Below, in pieces: positions 60,301-64,000 of a DNA stretch of 64,000 nt (positions are counted from its first letter, which is position 1; each line of letters opens with the position of its first letter). Below the pieces are notes generated by a model. It did no database searches and was not told where the DNA came from. It saw only the letters and a list, made by a program, of their open reading frames with translations. The translations under genes were made by a program, and so were the position numbers. This DNA comes from Cheilinus undulatus. Lineage: Eukaryota; Chordata; Actinopteri; Labriformes; Labridae. The DNA is taken from the NCBI RefSeq assembly GCF_018320785.1, contig NC_054867.1, positions 50,591,355 to 50,655,354 on the forward strand, in the 5' to 3' direction.

Positions 60301-62822
60301 CAGAATATGCAGCTGTTTTACAATGCTAACAAAGAGACCAGCCGATGGACCATTTTTCTGTAACCAGCACTTTGTAATGGCTTTTTTGCTTGCAACAAGC
60401 AAGATTTTTAGAAGATAGGTATCATTACTATTGAGACCATTAGGAAGATGTCCAAGATAGAGGGATGTAAATGTTGTACTGATAGTAAAACCCAAAATTT
60501 TTGAAATAATTGCTGCTACCTCCTTCCAGAAGGACTGAATGAGGGGACAAGTCCAAAACACATGGGCGTGGTCAACCTCAGTCTCTCCACAATCCCTCCA
60601 GCAGGGAAGCTGGTTGCCTGTTTGCTTTGATCTCTGTTTAGGAGTAAGGAAAAAACGTATCAAGTTCTTCCAACAGAAGTCCCTCCATGTCCAGGAGTTT
60701 GTTGAAGATGACCGTGTCTCCCACGCTTTTAGCCACATTTAATGCAAAAGTTTTGATAAAATGTCTGAATTTTTAGGGTGAAGAGGAATGGTAAAAATCA
60801 GAAATCAGATGGTGGTGTCTGATATGATTATTGTCTCCCCCTGCAGGTAAAATGCAGAACTACGAGCTGGTCCACAGCAGCAGGGTGAAGTTTATTTATC
60901 CCAGTGAGGAGGAGATGGGAGACCTGACCTTCATCGTGGCTGAGAGGAAGACTTCAGCAAATGCAGCATCCTCATCCACACGCTCCTTTAATGTCCTGCT
61001 GTACCTGTTGGTGTTTCAGGTGAGAACTTCTACCTTTGTTGTATTTACTCACTTGTTTCAGTGATGTGGTTTAGCTTATTTTACAGCCAACTGAAACAAC
61101 TCATCACAGGCTTCCACATCAAAATTGCTAATTGAATTGCCACTGAATGTTCATACTATAAATAACTACTGTAAAATCTGAAATACATGCTGCCCCATGG
61201 AGATGGACTGGGCAGCAATACAAAGAGAGCAAGTCCATTAAACTGGTGCTACAGCGCCTACTAGTGGAGGGTGGTAGTGTTACAGCTTACATGCAGCTTA
61301 CAGTTCTGGTACTCACTAAGGAAATTAGTACGGATGTGCGGGTTCGCAGGCAGCAGCAAGTCATTCCTTGATAACAGAGTTAAATGCAAAAGCTGTTGTT
61401 GAGGAGTCATTCTCTGTGTGATATAGACCTTTATGTGTCGTCAAAGTCAACTTCTGGCCAGTTTTATGCCACTGAAAGAAAGCCATTACCTCCTTTTTTC
61501 GACTTTTAAGTCTTTCTTTTCATTCAGTATATGATGCTTTCTTTTTTAAATGTAAAGAAGTACAATACTCCTGCAAAATAAACCTGAAATGTACTAAAAA
61601 GAGTAAAAATACACGAAAACATACTCAATTACAATAATTATTTGGCTAATGTAATTAGTTACTCACTTTCCTTAAACAAAACATGACTGTACAGAGAGAA
61701 AAAACATGTTGAAAGGCACATATACACAAAAGCCATGGAAGGACAGGTGTGCTTACATTTATCTGTTTCAGGCGAAAACAGGAAAAATTTTGATTTTTTT
61801 TTTTTAAAGATTACCTTGTTGTCATGGGAAAATCCTCTCTGTTACCCAAGAAAATTTGATAACTAAGACAAAATCTTGAGAAAACTTAAAAAATTTACAC
61901 ATTATCATGGATAAACAGAATGCAACTAAATATAAGCATGCACTTGCAGTTGGGGTTTATGTTCATCATAGACCATCATTAGAGATGAGTACCAACATAG
62001 TAGCTGCACCAACACATCTGATACCTAATGTGTAAAATTACAAGACAGATTTCGGTGCTTTGTTTTGGTACCTCGCCACCCCGACGTAATCTCTGCCACT
62101 TCATAGGTGAAATCATGGCATGAAATACCTTATATGAAGAGGTTACACCCATTTTCTTTACTTATATTTTCTTTAAGCATCTTATTTATGAATCATTTAT
62201 GGTACAGAGACAGCTTTTATTCAGCTGCCAACCCTAACCATCATAGACTTTGGCTTATTTTACCTGGCACACATTTGTGACTGCTGAAAACAGCTCTATG
62301 ACCTACTTTTGGGTCCTGACTCACCAGCTGAGAACTGCTGGTTGAGCCATGTAGCTGACCCTGTCTCTGGAGTTAACACTTTTAAACACTAAAACCAAAA
62401 CAAAGGAGACCAGGGTTTAAAAGAACAGTAAATACTGAACTTTAATGCTAATGCTTCTTTATATCAAGTGAATGTATATTAATGAAGGAAGTTTGCATTA
62501 TTAACTGAAGGGTAATGAAAGAAATAAAAATGCTCCTAGTGCTCTCACTGCCACTGAGTAGAAAAATATCAGATAATGCACATGTAAAGTTCCCACTCTT
62601 ATTTTGATTTCAGTTATAAAAATCTTTGTACTTCATTCCTTTCCTCCAGGTCCAGGTTCCCAGCAGCCAGCCCATCCAGGTCTCCTCGGTATCAGGTCAC
62701 CCTCCTCCATCTCCAGTCCTCCAGCCCAGGACTCTGATCCTGACCAGCACCGACGTCTTCCTATTGGACGAGGACTACGTCAGCTATCCTCTGCCTGACT
62801 TTGCCAAAGAACCACCCTCCAG
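33313..62822 (+). CDS. nisch: nischarin, 27 coding exons, 3' end outside window
   Basis: Nischarin (imidazoline receptor candidate protein) is a cytosolic and endosomal scaffold. In mammals it binds integrin alpha-5, PAK1, LIMK1, Rac1 and LKB1, restrains cell migration, and uses its PX domain to reach PI3P-rich endosomes. Here 27 exons with GT/AG borders join in one frame: 1399 codons plus two bases. Visible parts are the PX domain (about residues 15-125, with RYSDF at 45-49 and LLPPKK at 66-71), leucine-rich repeats (about 210-430, repeated LxxLDLSxN), the conserved [20 protein letters not shown] block (439-458), Ser-rich and Glu-rich linkers, YFEMG, and C-terminal blocks with [21 protein letters not shown] and [19 protein letters not shown]. 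Mammalian nischarin is about 1500 residues, so roughly 90 are missing here, probably beyond 64000. The start ATG (GACATGG context) sits 13 residues before the conserved VVGSELV. Identity rests on recalled family motifs, not a search. Confidence 0.96.
33394..34996. other. nisch intron 1
   Basis: The first 300 bases stay CpG-rich. A repeat-like fragment with gatatcagtgctgatacc lies at 34640-34720. No exon seen. Confidence 0.6.
34997..35080 (+). CDS. nisch: nisch exon 2 (PX domain)
   Basis: 28 codons between ttccag and gtaaga. It carries the PX core strand and the basic phosphoinositide-binding motif RYSDF (residues 45-49) followed by HDLHEK. Phase 0 at both ends. Confidence 0.95.
35347..35415 (+). 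mobile_element. SINE 3' fragment in intron 2
   Basis: gttctgactctacccacagtcctg...aaaggcataaaagcccc matches the tail of the SINE family at 30957. Confidence 0.65.
35667..35849 (+). CDS. nisch: nisch exon 3 (PX domain)
   Basis: 61 codons between cttcag and gtgagt. It includes [17 protein letters not shown], the PX proline loop and following helix, and ends in FLHFHLY, which closes the PX fold. Phase 0 at both ends. Confidence 0.95.
36904..36952 (+). CDS. nisch: nisch exon 4
   Basis: 49 bases between cag and gtttgg, encoding [16 protein letters not shown] plus one base. The very conserved sequence identifies this small exon despite a weak donor. Ends in phase 1. Confidence 0.93.
37546..37709 (+). 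CDS. nisch: nisch exon 5
   Basis: Between tgtag and gttaat. It encodes [11 protein letters not shown], the conserved [17 protein letters not shown] and RYLK, linking the PX domain to the leucine-rich repeats. Ends in phase 0. Confidence 0.95.
38973..39068 (+). CDS. nisch: nisch exon 6
   Basis: 32 codons between gatcag and gtaact. The segment [15 protein letters not shown] is the first leucine-rich repeat-like strand. Phase 0 at both ends. Confidence 0.94.
39140..39330 (+). mobile_element. tRNA-derived SINE in intron 6
   Basis: The best-preserved member. Box A TGGTCGAGTGG and box B GGTTTGAATCC are spaced as in a tRNA, then ggcctgtggccctttacc, a pyrimidine-rich body and an A-rich end. It is not a functional tRNA: there is no acceptor stem pairing and it continues into the SINE body. 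Confidence 0.85.
39480..39690 (-). mobile_element. SINE in intron 6, minus orientation
   Basis: On the minus strand it starts GGGGCACAGATGGCCTTGCAG, has a box B-like AGGATTCAATTAC, and ends in gccccaaaacc. It lies about 150 bases after the plus-strand SINE, so the pair could form an inverted structure. Confidence 0.6.
39795..39890 (+). CDS. nisch: nisch exon 7
   Basis: 32 codons between ctgcag and gtacag. It contains HQIRGL and [10 protein letters not shown], matching the family's second repeat strand. Phase 0. Confidence 0.93.
39983..40135 (+). CDS. nisch: nisch exon 8 (LRR)
   Basis: 51 codons after gcttag, only 92 bases after exon 7. It holds the conserved [21 protein letters not shown] and the repeat LTTLDMSHN (residues 285-293). 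Donor gttagt. Phase 0. Confidence 0.93.
40550..40618 (+). CDS. nisch: nisch exon 9 (LRR)
   Basis: 23 codons between ttgtag and gtatgt, encoding one leucine-rich repeat, [11 protein letters not shown]. Phase 0. Confidence 0.94.
40795..40980 (+). CDS. nisch: nisch exon 10 (LRR)
   Basis: 62 codons between ttacag and gtgatc. It contains three consecutive repeats: [18 protein letters not shown] and LVNLDLSHN. Phase 0. Confidence 0.96.
41227..41355 (+). CDS. nisch: nisch exon 11 (last LRR)
   Basis: 43 codons between ttccag and gtacac. It holds the last repeat, [12 protein letters not shown], and the capping [19 protein letters not shown]. Phase 0. Confidence 0.96.
41356..43167. other. nisch intron 11
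   Basis: No exon or clear mobile element recognised. A pyrimidine tract lies at 41550-41576. Confidence 0.5.
43168..43281 (+). CDS. nisch: nisch exon 12
   Basis: 38 codons between catcag and gtacgc. The [20 protein letters not shown] block is nearly invariant in the family and follows the LRR cap. Phase 0. Confidence 0.95.
43282..45418. other. nisch intron 12
   Basis: Contains the SINE at 44222-44400, a common fish fragment gatactttattaatcctaagggaaattcaa (44459-44489), and a tatcggcgagta-type fragment at 44560-44650. Confidence 0.5.
44222..44400 (-). mobile_element. tRNA-derived SINE in intron 12, minus orientation
   Basis: On the minus strand it begins GGCGTCAGTGTTAGCTCAGTTGGTGAA (box A TAGCTCAGTTGG), has a box B-like GGATCGATC, and ends in gcacggagccca after ataaaggc. 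Its head differs from the 39140 copy. Confidence 0.7.
45419..45599 (+). CDS. nisch: nisch exon 13 (Ser/Pro/Ala-rich linker)
   Basis: 181 bases between cgtcag and gtaatc. The frame opens with [12 protein letters not shown] and then has long TCC/TCT serine runs with Ala, Pro and Cys, so it is low-complexity and probably disordered. The strong pyrimidine bias is likely prone to slippage. The exon is supported by its splice sites and by frame continuity to exon 14. Ends in phase 1. Confidence 0.82.
46478..47454 (+). mobile_element. complete 977-bp hAT MITE inside the Tc1 left end
   Basis: Perfect TATTAGAC duplications (46470-46477 and 47455-47462). Ends CCGTGATTCTCAACC and, inverted, CAGGGGTTCTCAACA. 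The target was inside the Tc1 terminal repeat, which therefore appears partly twice. The middle has many degenerate ~20-bp aaaatgggttaaa/gtggcaaaa units. A truncated relative is at 6740. Confidence 0.93.
47837..48212. mobile_element. 376-bp MITE inside the same Tc1
   Basis: Ends TAGGGATGAGTATC and, inverted, TAGGGTTGGGTATC. The interior has cggtaccaatacc and ccagtaccg motifs. A related partial copy is at about 61980-62240. The target duplication is not clear. Confidence 0.7.
49462..49580 (+). CDS. nisch: nisch exon 14 (linker)
   Basis: 119 bases between tttcag and gtcaga, encoding a poorly conserved Glu/Ser/Pro linker ending in LLSVDPEQ. The phase fits exons 13 and 15. The preceding intron is the longest in the gene because of transposon insertion. 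Confidence 0.8.
50083..50189 (+). CDS. nisch: nisch exon 15 (linker)
   Basis: 107 bases between ctacag and gtcagt, encoding a Ser/Thr-rich stretch ([13 protein letters not shown]). Identified mainly by splice signals and matching phase; ends in phase 2. Confidence 0.72.
50558..50842 (+). CDS. nisch: nisch exon 16 (NKDF block, acidic)
   Basis: 285 bases between ctccag and gtaatt. [21 protein letters not shown] aligns with the family's TNQDFIQRLSTLIRQAIE, followed by a [16 protein letters not shown] acidic tract. Another AG (ccag) lies just downstream at 50581-50584, but only the acceptor chosen keeps the frame from exon 15. Confidence 0.85.
50843..51678. other. nisch intron 16
   Basis: No recognised repeat. 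GC is higher than in other introns near 50980-51400, but there is no conserved frame. Confidence 0.4.
51679..51977 (+). CDS. nisch: nisch exon 17
   Basis: 299 bases between ttccag and gtaaat. It contains the conserved YFEMG, a shortened acidic run ([10 protein letters not shown]), and [13 protein letters not shown]...[15 protein letters not shown], the start of the first C-terminal folded block. Confidence 0.92.
52125..52336 (+). CDS. nisch: nisch exon 18
   Basis: 212 bases between ttttcag and gtcaga. It continues the folded block ([12 protein letters not shown]...[17 protein letters not shown]), matching the family's LCLVLKV...LFIISDAANLHEFHADL region in order and spacing. Confidence 0.88.
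52530..52740 (+). mobile_element. Tc1-like 5' end fragment in intron 18
   Basis: tacagtcatggacgaaagtattcgcacacc, then ccatttctcccagaaattgttgcaattac, matches the left end of a common fish Tc1. It ends before any transposase. Confidence 0.7.
52822..53249 (+). CDS. nisch: nisch exon 19
   Basis: 428 bases between ttccag and gtacag, the longest exon. [17 protein letters not shown] and [15 protein letters not shown] match the conserved WLLLTPQHLNVIKADF and KLSRVPLSTVLLDP strands. The middle is a poorly conserved Ser/Glu-rich stretch. Confidence 0.92.
53250..53763. other. nisch intron 19
   Basis: AT-rich, nothing recognised. Confidence 0.5.
53764..53948 (+). CDS. nisch: nisch exon 20
   Basis: 185 bases after gttcag. 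[23 protein letters not shown]...LEGLKMVAL matches the family's [20 protein letters not shown]...LQDLKTVVI. The donor (Ggtggag) is weak but is the one that keeps the frame to exon 21. Confidence 0.85.
54495..54640 (+). mobile_element. SINE in intron 20 (5' part decayed)
   Basis: tagctgagtggtaag and gtccaagtccagcctgtggc, then body and aaataaaggcaaaaatggcccaa, as in the 39140 family. Confidence 0.65.
55186..55292. mobile_element. DNA-transposon end fragment
   Basis: acaatttcaaaaaagttggg, aatgcaatgatatacaaatctcataaacccatactttattcaatt is a frequent fish transposon end, here without its body. Confidence 0.5.
55303..55977. mobile_element. 675-bp Harbinger-like MITE
   Basis: Flanked by TAA on both sides (55300-55302, 55978-55980). 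Ends AGGCCAGCTCAGACTACAC and, inverted, AGGTCGGCACAGATTACAC. A 3-bp TWA duplication is typical of PIF/Harbinger. No transposase. Confidence 0.75.
55986..56130 (+). mobile_element. tRNA-derived SINE in intron 20
   Basis: Box A-like gatggtcgggtgg, box B-like ggttcaaatctgg, ggcctgtggccctttaac, and the body with ttccctgtgtcggagtctatcc. It starts about 8 bases after the Harbinger-like MITE. Confidence 0.8.
56379..56439 (+). CDS. nisch: nisch exon 21 (short Cys-rich linker)
   Basis: 61 bases between tctcag and gtaaaa. All three frames are open, so phase decides: phase 1 in and phase 2 out gives [19 protein letters not shown]. This replaces the long Pro/Ala-rich linker seen in mammals. It is the least certain exon. 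Confidence 0.6.
56972..57110 (+). CDS. nisch: nisch exon 22
   Basis: 139 bases between cctcag and gtacga. EENQPSPHL and [18 protein letters not shown] align with the family's EENQIPSHL and SLRGSAIIELFHSSIAEV, which fixes the reading frame. Confidence 0.87.
57364..58234. mobile_element. MITE in intron 22 with a SINE inserted
   Basis: Ends CTAAAGCCAGG and, inverted, CTAAAGCCAGG, with looser pairing inside (CACTGTAACC against TACTGTATGG). The SINE at 57949-58120 lies within it. Confidence 0.6.
57949..58120 (-). mobile_element. SINE, minus orientation, with poly-T/poly-G end
   Basis: On the minus strand: gggcactcagatggcctagc, then ggccttttgtcgc and a tail ataaaggcacaag. The plus strand shows about 14 T then 14 G at the tail end, an assembly-fragile homopolymer pair. 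Confidence 0.7.
58557..58707 (+). CDS. nisch: nisch exon 23
   Basis: 151 bases between cccag and gtagga. [38 protein letters not shown] matches the conserved second C-terminal block. Ends in phase 1. Confidence 0.93.
59151..59270 (+). CDS. nisch: nisch exon 24
   Basis: 120 bases between gtcag and gtcaga. It carries the invariant [14 protein letters not shown]. Phase 1 to phase 1. Confidence 0.95.
   Translation, partial: CWTQWTLVILTSLCAAVCPSDCLICCLLMWDCSTSTSES
59396..59557 (+). CDS. nisch: nisch exon 25
   Basis: 162 bases between tgcag and gtgaga, encoding [20 protein letters not shown] and [12 protein letters not shown], both family signatures. Phase 1 to phase 1. Confidence 0.95.
59923..60024. 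repeat. 102-bp direct repeat, copy A
   Basis: Identical over 102 bases to 60737-60838. The two copies directly flank the LINE remnant. Confidence 0.95.
60025..60736 (-). mobile_element. 5'-truncated L1/Tx1-type LINE
   Basis: An uninterrupted frame on the minus strand runs from 60738 (the first base pair comes from the repeat) to 60217. It shows ORF2 C-terminal features: [37 protein letters not shown] (a Cys/His knuckle) and [17 protein letters not shown]. The remaining 192 bases are 3' UTR with no poly(A). The open frame and perfect flanks suggest a recent event. Confidence 0.85.
60108..60187. repeat. AT/AC-rich simple sequence in the LINE 3' UTR
   Basis: Degenerate tatac/acata units, about 80 bases. 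Confidence 0.6.
60737..60838. repeat. 102-bp direct repeat, copy B (exon 26 acceptor region)
   Basis: The second copy. It ends ttgtctcc, eight bases before exon 26 (next comes cctgcag), so it contains the likely branch point and pyrimidine tract. Confidence 0.95.
60847..61019 (+). CDS. nisch: nisch exon 26
   Basis: 173 bases between ctgcag and gtgaga. [28 protein letters not shown] is highly conserved. Its acceptor lies just after the second copy of a 102-bp direct repeat flanking a LINE insertion. Confidence 0.96.
61020..62649. other. nisch intron 26, repeat fragments
   Basis: 61680-62342 contains pieces of a hAT-like element (ttacacattatcatgg; closing ctcaccagctgagaactgctg) related to 37910, and a fragment related to the MITE at 47837. 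Confidence 0.5.
62650..62822 (+). CDS. nisch: nisch exon 27
   Basis: 173 bases between ctccag and gtgaga. It encodes [20 protein letters not shown] and [12 protein letters not shown]. Ends in phase 2. The family's next block (RYRL...RDLDRVLMGYQTYPQ) is not found before 64000. Confidence 0.94.
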
Positions 62823-64000
62823 GTGAGACCACAGGAAGCTCTGCCCTCATATAGCACAGCTTTTTAAGACATGTGCCTCCCAATGACCAGGAAGGGTCGA
62901 TAAAGAGCACAGTTATTAACAGTGATCAGGATGCAGGGTCAATTAGTGTTAAACAATGAAGAAGCAGTGAAACATAACCTCTCTCCTGATTGCAGCAGAG
63001 CTTTATTTTAGTAGCAAGTAAAAAAAGTGTTTCCTCGTGTTTGTGTACGTCTGCAGAGGAAAAGAGGAAGAAATGGAGACACAACTGCTGTGACGTGTAG
63101 ACGGTTCAGTCAAAGGGAACATGTTGCACTCAGGAAGTAAACAAGTGAATTCAGTTTTCATTGAAGCTTTAACAGAGTGGCTGAACTTTGACTCGATCGT
63201 TGCTAAGAGAGGAGAAGTGAGAGCGCAAGCGTATTAAACTTAGTAACTTTATCAGTGACTCACCAGCATAAACACAGTTTGATCTTTCAGTGGGTGTTAT
63301 TGCTTTGAGAGATGTTTATAATCCAAGCCCTAACTTTATAAATGCAGCATCATATTAATATTTTAAAGCCCATACAGCTGCAAATTGTGTAGCCTTGAAT
63401 CCAAATCAGACAAGCTTTGGACAGCTTTAAAAGTCAGCATATGTTTCCTTTTAGCATTTTCCACACTCTGTTTTTGACCCTGATGTAGCTTCCCCAACCC
63501 CTCCCTAACCTGATTCAGATACACTGTGTGGCATATCCATTTTATGGGAAATATTCCATATCTATCTGGGCAACACCTCATCGCCAGAGTTTAGGAGGAG
63601 AAGAAAGAAAAACAACTAGAAGGGAGACTGGTCTTGGACTGGTACATAATTGAAGACAGTTGATAAATTAAACTCCTGCTGAAGCCAGTCTGAGAATTTA
63701 AATTTTGATCAGTTCTAATGAAACTACTTCACCATAGCTGCATCCACGCTAATGTCTTCACCAGCCGCCATTGTTTATAAGCTTGTAGTACAACAAAACC
63801 ACACCTACGTAGCTATCATCTGTGTCCTTAAATGACCTTGTCTGGTTCTGTCCAGGTACCAGGTACAAGAGTTTCACTAGAGGCTTTGTAAGACAGATTT
63901 ACCTGATGGCAAACATAGAATCCGGCTTGTCAATCAGCTTTGCGGGTTTAAACCCTCCATTTAATAACAGGAAGAGTACAGGACAACTTCCTGCTGTGAC
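62823..64000. other. nisch intron 27 (to window end)
   Basis: No match to the conserved last block of nischarin, so this is most likely intron. It contains the possible alternative exon at 63057. A tccag acceptor at 63851-63855 runs into a stop after eight codons and has no family similarity. Confidence 0.5.
63057..63093 (+). CDS. possible alternative last exon of nisch
   Basis: After a pyrimidine-rich tract and ctgcag, one base completes the phase-2 codon of exon 27. The frame then reads GKEEEMETQLL and stops at TGA. An ATTAAA lies at 63233-63238. This would give a nischarin lacking the last conserved ~90 residues. It could equally be a chance AG in the intron. Confidence 0.25.

Noticed and set aside
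60217..60738. 173-codon minus-strand frame as a host gene
   Set aside because: Its motifs belong to the C-terminus of a LINE ORF2 and it is flanked by direct repeats.
63851..63880. Last nisch exon after tccag
   Set aside because: The phase-correct frame stops after eight codons and has no similarity to the family's final block.

Overview
The window looks like nuclear DNA of a teleost fish. It is AT-rich, with small exons set in kilobase introns and GT/AG splice sites. The repeats are typical of fish: Tc1/mariner copies, hAT and Harbinger-like MITEs, tRNA-derived SINEs and CA/CATC microsatellites. I cannot name the species. There is no sign of operons, CRISPR arrays, phage or other prokaryotic features.

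The main gene is nischarin (nisch) on the plus strand. I could join 27 coding exons from 33313 to 62822, and the reading frame holds across every junction: 4199 coding bases, 1399 codons plus two bases. The protein has an N-terminal PX domain (exons 1-5), a leucine-rich repeat block (exons 6-11), a conserved segment after the repeats (exon 12), Ser- and Glu-rich linkers (exons 13-17) and the large C-terminal domains (exons 17-27). Compared with mammalian nischarin, roughly the last 90 residues are missing, so the gene probably runs off the right edge. A short alternative last exon is possible at 63057-63093.

The second gene is an intronless 227-codon frame on the minus strand (27368-26685). 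It has an Arg/Gln-rich N-terminus, a motif like the PYNT segment of HEXIM proteins, an acidic Ser/Asp tract, a 21-bp/7-residue tandem repeat and a C-terminal QRDF motif. It may be a HEXIM-related or CCER1-like nuclear protein. The two genes diverge, with about 6 kb between their start codons.

The rest is intergenic or intronic and mostly repeats. 0-8.7 kb holds an 85-96 bp CCCTAA-containing minisatellite, a decayed Tc1 transposase, hAT fragments and two striking hairpins. 8.7-16.4 kb holds microsatellites, a Tc1 copy split by a 447-bp MITE, a complete 603-bp hAT MITE and a foldback element. 18.3-24.2 kb holds an AGCTTTAGC-rich higher-order array and a tandem array with a unit of about 420 bp. 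29.8-32 kb holds another hAT MITE with perfect 8-bp target duplications and a Tc1 end. Within nisch, intron 13 carries a Tc1 copy with two MITEs nested in it. Intron 25 carries a 5'-truncated LINE flanked by perfect 102-bp direct repeats, one of which forms the acceptor region of exon 26.

I found no clearly new multi-gene system. The best leads are the HEXIM-like intronless gene, the 102-bp duplication next to a nisch splice acceptor, the nested transposons and the hairpins.
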